Shown here: positions 38,153-46,050 of the stretch, in pieces
How the letters are laid out: every line of letters starts with the position of its first letter
Numbering within the stretch: the stretch's first letter is position 1
Assembly (NCBI GenBank): GCA_903913215.1
Contig: CAIWKE010000011.1
Span: 212,335 to 276,334, forward strand
Source of the DNA: an uncultured Holophagaceae bacterium
GTDB taxonomy: Bacteria; Acidobacteriota; Holophagae; Holophagales; Holophagaceae
Length of the DNA stretch: 64,000 nucleotides
Direction: 5' to 3'
Made by a program: the position numbers and the translations under genes
The notes under the pieces: generated by a model
Databases searched by the model: none
What the model saw: only the letters and a program-made list of their open reading frames with translations
Told to the model about the DNA's origin: nothing

Positions 38153-38289
38153 CCATAAAGGGCATGCTAAATCTTCCACTCATTTCGGGGACCATCTGCA
38201 CGGCATTCTTGTTTCGAGTAAGAGAAAGAGCTTCGCAGTACGGTCATAGATGGATGTCTTAGAAGCAGCATCATTACCGGGACTACAAA

Positions 38290-38973
38290 TCACAAACCCA
38301 ATGTGCGCTGAATCTCCTCCAGCCTGCGTTTTGCCACTGAGATCCTACCGGTTGGAAGAACGAGTTCATCTGCCTCACTGAGGCCAACAACCGCTTCCAA
38401 GCGAACCAAGGCGTTCCTGTGTGCTCGGGTGAAGCCATGAGCTGCCAACCGTCCTTCCCAGTGGGTCAGTGTGCCCTCCACTCGCAGGGTTCCCTCCTTG
38501 GTCCAGGCAAGGCAATCACCAAGATCGGCTACAAGAGCATCAATTTCCTCTGGGCGGAGTAGCCTTCTCTGGCCCTTCATCCTCACGGGTAATCTCAACC
38601 ACTCTTCCTGGAGGGGGTCTTGGTGTGGCCTGATCCTAGAAAGCGCCTGGGCAACTCCAATCCTGCTGATGGGCTTCAGCAAGTAATGGACTGCACCGCC
38701 ATCGAAAGCATCGAGTGCATGGTCTTTATGAGCTGTCGTGAACACGAGAGCGGGCCGAGGCTCCGGCAGCAGTTGCATTAGCTCGATGCCATCTAGGCCG
38801 GGCATCCGAATGTCCAGAAAAACAGCATCAGGTCTCAGTTCTGAGATCTTCGCCAACCCCTCCACACCATTGACGGCCTCACCCACAACCAGGACCCCAG
38901 GAAGCTCTGAGAGCATCTTCACTAAATGCCGCAGGGCATGCGGCTCATCCTCGATGGCAACAATTCGAATCAT
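38290..38973 (-). CDS. LytTR-family response regulator
   Basis: The 227-aa protein has a receiver domain (IEDEPHALRHL, phospho-Asp in AVFLDIRMPG, Lys in LLKPIS) and a C-terminal LytTR DNA-binding domain (TRAHRNALVRLEAVVGL, TGRISVAKRRLEEI). It works with the histidine kinase gene located eight bases upstream. LytTR regulators typically control export, bacteriocin or cell-wall genes; the CPBP protease next door is a plausible target. Confidence 0.92.
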   Translation of the reverse strand: MIRIVAIEDEPHALRHLVKMLSELPGVLVVGEAVNGVEGLAKISELRPDAVFLDIRMPGLDGIELMQLLPEPRPALVFTTAHKDHALDAFDGGAVHYLLKPISRIGVAQALSRIRPHQDPLQEEWLRLPVRMKGQRRLLRPEEIDALVADLGDCLAWTKEGTLRVEGTLTHWEGRLAAHGFTRAHRNALVRLEAVVGLSEADELVLPTGRISVAKRRLEEIQRTLGL

Positions 38974-38981
38974 GAGACATG

Positions 38982-40169
38982 TTATCGGGAAAGTGGGTAG
39001 GTGAAGGTGGCACTGAAGCCAGCGTCTATTGGGCCAACAGCCAGATCCGCGGGTCGCGCCAATCGAGCACGAAGGTTGGCTAATGCCTTTCCATTGCCGT
39101 TCCCTACTCCGACTTTCCCTTCCCCGGTATCTGTTACAGTTACCCGAATAAATTTATTGATAATGGACGCACTTATGCGAATCTCGCCTCCTGAGAGACT
39201 GGGTTCGATCCCATGCTTTATGGCGTTCTCGACCAGGATCTGTAGGCCGAAGACCGGGATGTGCGCACCGGCCACCAACTCCGGTATATCAACGATGACT
39301 CTTAACCGGTCTCCTAGGCGCTCCCTTTCAATGCCGAGATAGTCTTCCACGAAGGCCAGCTCTTGTTTGAGAGGTATCGTCGTTTGCTCCGAAACTTCTA
39401 AGACTTGCCGGAAGATTCCCGCGAGGCGTTCTGTGGTTTGCTGGGCCTCACTCGGGTCTGACTCAATTTGAGCGTGAAGGGTATTCAAAGCATTGAACAG
39501 AAAGTGTGGAGCCATGCGTGAACGCAAGGCACCCTGCTGTGCTTCTGCAAAGAGGACTCTGCCCTGGGAGAGGATCACCAAGAACTCTGCCAGAAAGAGG
39601 ATTAGGTTCGCGAAGTGCCATGTTTCGGGAACCTTCATATAGGTGGACATCCACCCTCCAACCACCGGCACCAAGGGTGGGAAGAATACAAATGTGCCAG
39701 GCACGGATTTCATCCAAACTTCTAGCCCAACCGCCAGAAGCAGCCCGCAGAGCAACAGTGTTCCAAGCACAGTCAAGTTAGGGCCGTATTTGTTGACCAT
39801 TCGATGGCGAAACCGCCCCAACAGATACCAGATTCCGGTAAGGGCCAAAATCGTAAGGATGTGCCTTGTCCACACTCCAAACACTGTTGGAAGCACAGCC
39901 GAATCCAATCGGCCAAGGTCTTTGAGGTGGCCTAATGCCCATACGGAACGATCTGAGCCATTAAGTAAGAAGGGCCTCAACCCATGGGTTGCAGCAAAAT
40001 CCAAGAGGGCCTGTACTGAGCTGTCCGTCGGGACTTGCGCCTCTAGAAATCGGTTGTGCCAGATCCGAGAACAGGCCACCACTAACAACAGTCGCCATAG
40101 GAAGGCCACCCAGGGGTTCTGGTCCAGGTCATTAACGCGGCGTTGAAGCAAAAGGCTAAGTCCCCTCAT
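38982..40169 (-). CDS. LytS-like sensor histidine kinase
   Basis: The 395-aa protein has several N-terminal membrane helices (WRLLLVVACSRIW, ILTILALTGIWYLLG, LGTLLLCGLLLAVGLEVW and others). A His_kinase domain has the phospho-His in MAPHFLFNALNTLHAQ, followed by an HATPase N-box VENAIKHG and G-box DTGEGKVGVGNG. The start is ATG 40169 with AGGAGG upstream; the ATG one codon earlier is the alternative. It forms a two-component system with the LytTR regulator. Confidence 0.9.
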   Translation of the reverse strand: MRGLSLLLQRRVNDLDQNPWVAFLWRLLLVVACSRIWHNRFLEAQVPTDSSVQALLDFAATHGLRPFLLNGSDRSVWALGHLKDLGRLDSAVLPTVFGVWTRHILTILALTGIWYLLGRFRHRMVNKYGPNLTVLGTLLLCGLLLAVGLEVWMKSVPGTFVFFPPLVPVVGGWMSTYMKVPETWHFANLILFLAEFLVILSQGRVLFAEAQQGALRSRMAPHFLFNALNTLHAQIESDPSEAQQTTERLAGIFRQVLEVSEQTTIPLKQELAFVEDYLGIERERLGDRLRVIVDIPELVAGAHIPVFGLQILVENAIKHGIEPSLSGGEIRISASIINKFIRVTVTDTGEGKVGVGNGNGKALANLRARLARPADLAVGPIDAGFSATFTYPLSR

Positions 40170-40388
40170 CATCTTCCTCCTGGGACTAGGCTGCTGAAGT
40201 AGCCGTGGACCATCCAGGCCCAATCGGACCAGCGTACTCCAGGGGCGGCTGAGCGTACCCGAATGCTAGTTGAGGTTCTTCCCTCGCCGCCTATGGGTGC
40301 CTCAATAACGGTGGTTATCAAGAAGGCACCGTCCCCCGGACTGCCCTCACGCAAAATCAGGCCCTTTGGGTTCTCGAAAACTATTCTG

Positions 40389-40430
40389 GAATGATCATTC
40401 TCGATTCCTAGTATAATAATGAGTATCGAG
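40389..40430 (+). promoter_or_regulatory. Promoter and possible res-like dyads of the first serine recombinase
   Basis: A perfect 12-nt palindrome GAATGATCATTC (40389-40400) and an inverted repeat CTCGAT...ATCGAG (40400-40430) flank a consensus -10 TATAAT (40412-40417). Resolvases often bind dyads over their own promoter, so this could be a recombination and autoregulation site. Confidence 0.45.
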
Positions 40431-40441
40431 AAGGAGCAAAC

Positions 40442-40999
40442 CTGCGACTTGGTTATGCGCGTGTATCAACTGATCTCCAATCCTTGGAGCTTCAGACCCA
40501 GGCCCTTGAGCAAGCCGGTTGTGGGCGGATCTTCACTGACCGGATGTCCGGTGCTCGCTCAGATCGCCCTGGCCTTCAAGAGGCGAAGTCTCACCTGAGG
40601 GAGGGAGACACTCTGGTGGTCTGGAAGCTGGACCGCCTTGGCCGGTCGGTGAAGGGCCTGGTCGATTTCGTAACGGACCTGGCCAAAGAAGAGATCCACT
40701 TCGCCAGCCTCACAGATCAGATCGACACCTCAACCCCGGCAGGACGGTTCTTTTTTCATGTGATGGCCTCACTGGCGCAAATGGAACGCGAGCTGATCAT
40801 AGAGCGCACCCAGGCTGGCCTTCAGGCTGCTCGTCGCCTCGGGAAGATCGGTGGTCGTAAGAGGAAGATGGACGCTGGGAAGATCGAGGCCGCCAAACAG
40901 CTGCTCTCCTCCGGTGCTCTTCCTAAAGAGGTGGCCAAGAACCTGGGAGTTTCAATTCCTACGCTGTACCGTTGGGTTCCAGCGACGACAAGGAGCTAA
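40442..40999 (+). CDS. Serine recombinase (resolvase/invertase family) with apparent CTG start
   Basis: The 185-aa protein has the catalytic N-terminal domain LRLGYARVSTD (active Ser in VST), VVWKLDRLGRS and ASLAQMERELIIERT. A C-terminal helix-turn-helix follows (LPKEVAKNLGVSIPTLYRW). The first conserved residues begin at a CTG codon with AAGGAG exactly five bases upstream, and no ATG, GTG or TTG exists between that point and the upstream stop except codons that would cut off the catalytic Ser. CTG is therefore the likely start. The length is normal for the resolvase family. It could resolve or invert DNA inside the element. Confidence 0.85.
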   Translation: MRLGYARVSTDLQSLELQTQALEQAGCGRIFTDRMSGARSDRPGLQEAKSHLREGDTLVVWKLDRLGRSVKGLVDFVTDLAKEEIHFASLTDQIDTSTPAGRFFFHVMASLAQMERELIIERTQAGLQAARRLGKIGGRKRKMDAGKIEAAKQLLSSGALPKEVAKNLGVSIPTLYRWVPATTRS

Positions 41000-41053
41000 C
41001 TCCAGAGGTTCGTGAGACCGGAATCCCTAGCAACTGATGGGTTCACGGACGCC

Positions 41054-41236
41054 TCATTTCCTTGGGGGAAGAAGCAGTTTGGCCGTGAAATCCAGGATGC
41101 CAATTGATGGCATATCTTCCCCGTTATCTATTGTTATAGGTGCCTTTTGATCTTGGATCTTGGCCAGGTCAGGTCTCTGATGGTTTCTCGGACGAATTCT
41201 TACTTGTGGCTGTTCTGAAATGTTCATGTGGCGCAT
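41054..41236 (-). CDS. Possible small hypothetical protein
   Basis: The 60-aa reading frame lies in the 415-bp gap between the two serine recombinases. A GAGGG sequence lies about ten bases before the ATG. The protein is basic and proline-containing (QVRIRPRNHQRPDLAK) with no known domain. It could be a real small gene or chance. Nothing else is seen in the gap. Confidence 0.35.
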   Translation of the reverse strand: MRHMNISEQPQVRIRPRNHQRPDLAKIQDQKAPITIDNGEDMPSIGILDFTAKLLLPPRK

Positions 41237-41414
41237 AGCGAAGTCCCTCTAATTAGGACTTGGGAATTCCAGATTTGAAATCGGGGTCAGGTTTCTAAGC
41301 CATATCTGAGGTGGTAACTGGTTGGAGATCGGGAAATGTCCATCTAGGGTCAACATAAAATCTTATTTTGATATCACTTATAGGAGATTCGGAGTGGATC
41401 TCCATAGGAGTGAT

Positions 41415-42080
41415 ATGTCAGGGCCAGGTCAGAGATTTGGGTATGTAAGGACAAGCAGCGTCAGTCAGAACACTTCCCACCAATTGGAGGGGCAGACGCT
41501 GGATCGAATTTTCGAGGAGAAGGTCAGTGGGAAGACCATGGACCGTCCTGAGCTGGAGGCCATGCTCTTCATCCTCCGCGAAGGTGATGAGGTCGTGGTT
41601 CAGTCGATGGATCGGTTGGCTCGCAACCTGGGCCACCTCCGCCAGGTCGTCCAGCGCATGACCGCCAAGGGGGTGAAGGTGACCTTCGTAAAGGAGGGGA
41701 TGAGCTTCATGGGTGAAGACTCCCCCATAGCCACCCTGATGCTCTCCCTGCTGGGAAGCCTCGCTGAATTTGAGCGTTCCCGCATCCTCGAACGCCAACG
41801 CGAAGGGATCGACCTTGCGAAAGGGTGTGGCGTTTACAAGGGACGAAAGCCCTCCCTCAATGAGGAGCAGGTGAGGATGATCCGTTGGAGAGTTTCTGCT
41901 GGTGAGAAGAAGGCTCAGCTCGCTCGCGAGTATTGTGTCAGCCGCGAAACACTGTATGCCTACCTTCGTCTCAACCCGGATGGTACGCTGCCGCCGAACC
42001 CAGCGACTGCGATGGCTCCGGACATTGCAGCGTATTGGAATCGCCCAAGGCGCAGGGGTGGGAAGGCTACTCCCCGTTGA
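41415..42080 (+). CDS. Second serine recombinase (resolvase/invertase family)
   Basis: The 221-aa protein starts at ATG 41415 with AGGAG four bases upstream. The catalytic domain has RFGYVRTSSVSQNTSHQLEG (Ser nucleophile), VVQSMDRLARN and LLGSLAEFERSRILERQREG, and the tail has a helix-turn-helix (KKAQLAREYCVSRETLYAYLR). It has an extra ~35 residue basic tail beyond the HTH. It belongs to the same family as the recombinase 400 bases upstream but differs clearly in sequence, so the two are not a recent duplication. Confidence 0.87.
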   Translation: MSGPGQRFGYVRTSSVSQNTSHQLEGQTLDRIFEEKVSGKTMDRPELEAMLFILREGDEVVVQSMDRLARNLGHLRQVVQRMTAKGVKVTFVKEGMSFMGEDSPIATLMLSLLGSLAEFERSRILERQREGIDLAKGCGVYKGRKPSLNEEQVRMIRWRVSAGEKKAQLAREYCVSRETLYAYLRLNPDGTLPPNPATAMAPDIAAYWNRPRRRGGKATPR

Positions 42081-42145
42081 TGATCACGATTTCTAAAGGT
42101 CGGGCCGGAGAAGGCAAGCTGGGTGCGAGATCAGTGGTATATCAG

Positions 42146-42970
42146 TTAGTCTGCATACCCAGCTGATACTGCCATTTTGTTAAGTTTCTCTTTTGTAACC
42201 CCTAGGCGATCAAGAGCGAGGAGATCGTTTGAGTGTGTCTTGAGATACTCTTCCAAAAATCTGACCTCTGCTTGTTTCAACACCACCGACAGGTCCGTGC
42301 AAGTGTTCGTAACTGCCAAGGCGTGATATTCCCAATTCCTGTTAAAAAATGGGTTATCGTAATATGGCACAGAATTGTATCGAGTAAGATCATACCCGAG
42401 GGAGCCAAAGAACTTCTTAATCTCTTCATTCAAAGCCTCGTCACTTTTGGCAAACTCCCCAAGTAATTCAAGGACTCTATCAAAGGACTTGTAGATTTCT
42501 AAAAACTGATCTGTAGCTGGAATACCAGTGTGAATTGGGACGGCAAAGTCTTGAACCACATGAGCAGATTGATTATTCACGGCTAGATCGGACCAATAGG
42601 CTGCCATCTCAGATTCAAGTCGATGAAGGAATGCCTCGTTGACCTTGAAAGGTTTCTGGCCAAAATTTGATTCATGTTGGAGTTTCATTCTCCTAAGATC
42701 CAGAGTATTAAATGCTTCGACATCATCGGTTTCTCGATGATGTCTATAGCAAAGGAGCATTAGATTACTAAAGGAGCGGCGGTCTTCGTCTGTTGATGAT
42801 GGGTTGAATCGCTGACCCCCAGGATTTGCAGCCTCGATATGACAAATTTGACCAACGAAGAGGTTTCGATTTGTTACCAGCTCCTGGTTACATCCGGGGA
42901 ACGCACATATATTCCCTGATTTCGCAAAAAGGGCCTGAAGAGTTTCCCTGCTTATCGCTAGACGGGCCAT
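42146..42970 (-). CDS. HNH nuclease-domain protein
   Basis: The 274-aa protein has an N-terminal HNH zinc-finger nuclease: Cys22/Cys27 (CAFPGC), GQICHIEA with His44, SNLMLLCYRHHRE with Asn69, Cys74 and His77/78. The C-terminal ~190 residues are helical and unknown and may sense or bind a partner. Such single HNH proteins with a variable second domain are common nuclease effectors in defence islands. It is the last of a long run of minus-strand genes beginning with the AAA+ ATPase at 48146, but 127 bases separate it from the 65-aa gene, so it may be independent. Confidence 0.8.
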   Translation of the reverse strand: MARLAISRETLQALFAKSGNICAFPGCNQELVTNRNLFVGQICHIEAANPGGQRFNPSSTDEDRRSFSNLMLLCYRHHRETDDVEAFNTLDLRRMKLQHESNFGQKPFKVNEAFLHRLESEMAAYWSDLAVNNQSAHVVQDFAVPIHTGIPATDQFLEIYKSFDRVLELLGEFAKSDEALNEEIKKFFGSLGYDLTRYNSVPYYDNPFFNRNWEYHALAVTNTCTDLSVVLKQAEVRFLEEYLKTHSNDLLALDRLGVTKEKLNKMAVSAGYAD

Positions 42971-43097
42971 ATGAGGACACCTGCCAGTGGATGCTGATGG
43001 GCCGTCCGTTCAACGAATTGCTGAGCGGAACGGAGAAAATGAAGTGTCGAGCAAGTGAAGAAGTGCTCAAGGTAAGCTGGAGATTACCCTTCATTTC

Positions 43098-43295
43098 TTA
43101 GGCAATCCAGGGTCGAGAAGAAGGGACAAGAAGCAGGCGAGCCTTCAGGACAAAGAGCGGGATACGGATCTTGCTCCCTTGGCCCGGGGTAATTACAACT
43201 TGAAGATCCCCCTCAGGGTCGGACCAGGAGGCTACATCCTCAGAGGCAATCTCTCCACCTACCATTAATTTGTATGCATCTCTGTCGTTTCGCAT
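43098..43295 (-). CDS. Small hypothetical protein (65 aa)
   Basis: The ATG at 43295 has TAGGAG seven bases upstream, supporting a real gene. The protein is a small beta-rich domain (YKLMVGGEIASEDV, DLQVVITPGQGSKIRIPLFV) without known relatives that I recognise. It follows the metallophosphoesterase by 48 bases on the same strand. Confidence 0.55.
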   Translation of the reverse strand: MRNDRDAYKLMVGGEIASEDVASWSDPEGDLQVVITPGQGSKIRIPLFVLKARLLLVPSSRPWIA

Positions 43296-43343
43296 TGTGA
43301 ACTCCTACCAAAGATCCGAGAATTCCAGATATTCGGAGCTTGC

Positions 43344-44057
43344 CTAGGGGGAGTCCCAGAAGTTGCCATGCTCCACCATTCGGGCCATCTCCAAGACCTG
43401 GCTGTCGCCTTGTTCCCATTCGATCAAGGCATACCCAGTGGCCATGTTCACGATGGTGGTGTTCCCGATCTCCTCTGTACCGAAGCTTCGGTGAACATGG
43501 CCGCATAGCACCAGGGCTTGAGGCCAGTCACGATCTTGGAGGTGGTGGAATAGAGGCCGATGACCAATGTGGTCTCCCATCCCTGTCCTGTCGCAGCTCC
43601 CGTAGGGTGGAGCATGGCTGAGATAGATGTGGGGTTCCGGTCTGAGTCGGAGCTGGTCCTGAAGATCCTCGGCAAGTTCGTCCTCGGGTAGGCCATGAAC
43701 GAAGCTGAAGGGTCCGAACTCGCGTGGAATTCTTTCCAACTTCACGACCCGATCCTCGAACCCAGGTGGAAGGCTGTTCATTCCTGGGAATCGGAACCCA
43801 GGGAGTTCGTGGTTTCCCACGATCATGGTGGTGATGGCACCCTCACGGATGAATAGGTCTCGGTGGTCTCGCCAGTACTCCTGCTGGGCTCTCAGCCTTG
43901 AATTGGGTGGCCTCTGCTGGAAATCCGGGAGCATGTCCCCGCAGGTAACGATCCAATCGGGCCGATGTCTATCTATCAGGGCCGATGCCTCCATGAACCC
44001 TCCTCCATGGAGGTCCGAGAAGGCCAGGATTCGCACGGACTGGCTGCTCTCATCCAT
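43344..44057 (-). CDS. Calcineurin-like metallophosphoesterase
   Basis: The 237-aa protein starts at ATG 44057, overlapping the previous gene by eight bases. Dimetal motifs are ILAFSDLHGGG, IVTCGDM, TMIVGNHELPG, IYLSHAPPYGSCD and LCGHVHRSFG, all expected ligands present. The family cuts phosphodiesters or phosphomonoesters (nucleic acids, cyclic nucleotides, proteins). In this operon, with a AAA+ ATPase and protease, it may be a nuclease or signal-degrading effector; that is inference. Confidence 0.82.
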   Translation of the reverse strand: MDESSQSVRILAFSDLHGGGFMEASALIDRHRPDWIVTCGDMLPDFQQRPPNSRLRAQQEYWRDHRDLFIREGAITTMIVGNHELPGFRFPGMNSLPPGFEDRVVKLERIPREFGPFSFVHGLPEDELAEDLQDQLRLRPEPHIYLSHAPPYGSCDRTGMGDHIGHRPLFHHLQDRDWPQALVLCGHVHRSFGTEEIGNTTIVNMATGYALIEWEQGDSQVLEMARMVEHGNFWDSP

Positions 44058-44514
44058 TGTTGGCTCCAGCTGTGGCAGGAATGACGGGAGCTGTATCGAC
44101 CGAGGCAGCCAAGTCGAGGGTGTCAGGTCCCTGAAAGCTGGTGCCAAGGTCCTCGTAGAAGATCCCCAGGCATTCACCCGTTTCCAGATCGTTGAATTGG
44201 CACCAGGTCCTCGGACCGAAGTTACGCTCCATGAAAGGGCCGACTGCCTGAATCACCCTCGCCAGAGACAGGGTGAACTCGAAGGTAACTGAGGCACCGT
44301 GGCCCCTCATTCGGATAAGTCCCGAGTCCATGGCTACTCGAAGAATGGCCTTTCGACCATTTGAATTGAAGTCCCATGGGATGGAGCAAAGCTTGGCCTG
44401 TTCTTCATCGGGGATGCCCAACGATTTCGCGTTCTCAGTCCTCTGAACCCAGGAGGCATGTTCAGAGATCCAGCTCCATTCTCCGTCCGCATTGAACCAG
44501 GCACCCTCACGCAT
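44050..44514 (-). CDS. Hypothetical protein of the AAA+/protease cluster
   Basis: The 154-aa protein starts at ATG 44514, overlapping the upstream gene end by eight bases, as the next junction also does. No known domain is recognised. It contains WSWISEHASWVQRTENAKS, GLIRMRGHGASVTFEFTL and VGPFMERNFGPRTWCQF, and looks like an alpha/beta fold ending in an unstructured tail. Tight coupling on both sides says it works with the phosphoesterase and the 254-aa protein. Confidence 0.6.
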   Translation of the reverse strand: MREGAWFNADGEWSWISEHASWVQRTENAKSLGIPDEEQAKLCSIPWDFNSNGRKAILRVAMDSGLIRMRGHGASVTFEFTLSLARVIQAVGPFMERNFGPRTWCQFNDLETGECLGIFYEDLGTSFQGPDTLDLAASVDTAPVIPATAGANNG

Positions 44515-45271
44515 GGGCCAGATCCTCACGGAGAAAGGCCGTCGAATCGAGGTTGTTCAGCCAAAGCACCTCCCGGGTGTCCCGGTGCATGGACTCGGTG
44601 GTAGCGTCAGTTCCCTTCGACAGTGCTTTCCGATGCCATTCATCCAGTCGGTGATTCGGCCCAAGAATCAGGATTTCCGGGTGGCCATGCCACTTCTCGG
44701 ACATGCGAAGAATCGGCTCGCTGAAGTTCGGCCAGACATTTCCGGAGAAACCATGTTCCTGGACCACGAGCCCACGAGGAGCTGAGGCCGGGAAGAGTGC
44801 CTCAATGCTTTGGATGGCTTCCGTACTGAGGAACAGGAAGCTGAATCGCTCGGCAGGACCCGAGCCAATGGTCTCGTAGACAGCCCAGATGGCGAATGGA
44901 GACTTGGCTCCGTTCTCCTTCGACTTGCGGTTGATGAAGCGCGGGTCTGCCTTGGCGATCAAGTTTGTTGGGTCGAATTCCACCAGACCGATCAGGTGAT
45001 GGTGAGCAAATCCAGTCCCCGTCTTGCGCTGCTTGGTCAACGCGGCAAGCACCTCGGTCTTGGGTGTGCCGTAATCGAGGTAGATGAAGCTGTGAAGTGC
45101 GCCGTTGCACTGGCGAACCGGTGAGCCATCCAGCCCGGAGCCGGGATAGACCAGGGCATCCTCGACCAAGTGCTTCATCCAGGGACCAGGGCCCTGCTCA
45201 ATGTCAGTGGGATGGAGTGTCGTTAGCCAAGCAGGAGTGGCATGAGCGAGGTGTTTCAGCGTGGGATGCAT
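44507..45271 (-). CDS. Hypothetical protein of the AAA+/protease cluster (254 aa)
   Basis: GGAG lies upstream of ATG 45271. No known family was recognised. Visible features are ALHSFIYLDYGTPKTEVL, TGFAHHHLIGLVEFDPTNL and GLVVQEHGFSGNVWPNF, possibly strands of an alpha/beta domain. His-rich FAHHH might be catalytic or metal-binding, but this is speculative. It follows the aspartic protease after 62 bases and overlaps the next gene by eight. Confidence 0.6.
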   Translation of the reverse strand: MHPTLKHLAHATPAWLTTLHPTDIEQGPGPWMKHLVEDALVYPGSGLDGSPVRQCNGALHSFIYLDYGTPKTEVLAALTKQRKTGTGFAHHHLIGLVEFDPTNLIAKADPRFINRKSKENGAKSPFAIWAVYETIGSGPAERFSFLFLSTEAIQSIEALFPASAPRGLVVQEHGFSGNVWPNFSEPILRMSEKWHGHPEILILGPNHRLDEWHRKALSKGTDATTESMHRDTREVLWLNNLDSTAFLREDLAHA

Positions 45272-45333
45272 CGTTCTCCAGGGAAGTGATTTCGCGGTCT
45301 ATCGGTAGAAGAGGTAACTGAATCGGTCTGGGC

Positions 45334-46050
45334 TTAGCGGGTCTTCAGGCCCAGGCGGCGACCGGGAAAGTCGAAAGTCACGCGGAAGGCTCGGAGCAGA
45401 TCGCTCCCCAGAATCCACCTGGCACCCATGGCCTCGAACAAGGCGGGGGCAGGGTCGGGAACTCGGCCAAAGCGGATTGGGATGAGGTATCCACCGATCT
45501 CAAGGTGGTCCTCCCAAACGGGTGTCACGAACATCCCAAGGAAGGGGTTGAAGTCGTAGGTTCTCCCGACGAGTCGGGCTGTGGCTGGGGGATCACCCAC
45601 CCGGTAGGAAAGTCGAGCCCCTGTGTCGAGGAGCGCAACCTCAAGGCCCTTGTTCACCCGGCAGGTGGGGCAGGAGGAAGACATTCGGCGGCTGGGAGGC
45701 ATTCCTACCCAGGTGGTGTTTGACTCGTCGGGAAGGTGCAAGGCCACCTCTGCGGTGCTGGTGGCCCAATCGAGACGCCAGGCAAGTTCAGACATGAGGT
45801 CTCCGCCTAGCAGCACATCGAAGTGGAAGTTTAGGAGGTCCGAGCCTGCCTCCATGACGCCAGGGGCTGAGGGAACGCTCCGGAGGGTCATCTTTCGGCC
45901 AAGGATGGCAACCCGGGCCGGTCCCCTGGGATGCCGGTGGGTTCGGGGCGAACCGGTATCCAGGAAGTAGCGAACGCCATCCAATGGGACCACTGGGTGG
46001 TTACCGTCATTGATCAGGTCGAAACGATAGGTTGGATTGCGGCGTTTCAA
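45334..46050 (-). CDS. Single-chain, two-lobed aspartic protease-like protein
   Basis: The 238-aa protein has two DTG active-site triads: YFLDTGSPRTH near residue 30 and ALLDTGARLSY near 140. Each is followed by a hydrophobic-hydrophobic-Gly pattern (FDVLLGGDL and WILGSDLLRAFRVTFD). This is the pepsin-like arrangement of two lobes in one chain, rather than the single-lobe retropepsin usual in bacteria. There is no signal peptide, so it should act in the cytosol. The start overlaps the AAA+ stop (ATGA), so protease and ATPase are translationally coupled. A CPTC pair between the lobes might bind zinc or form a disulfide. Confidence 0.72.
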   Translation of the reverse strand: MKRRNPTYRFDLINDGNHPVVPLDGVRYFLDTGSPRTHRHPRGPARVAILGRKMTLRSVPSAPGVMEAGSDLLNFHFDVLLGGDLMSELAWRLDWATSTAEVALHLPDESNTTWVGMPPSRRMSSSCPTCRVNKGLEVALLDTGARLSYRVGDPPATARLVGRTYDFNPFLGMFVTPVWEDHLEIGGYLIPIRFGRVPDPAPALFEAMGARWILGSDLLRAFRVTFDFPGRRLGLKTR

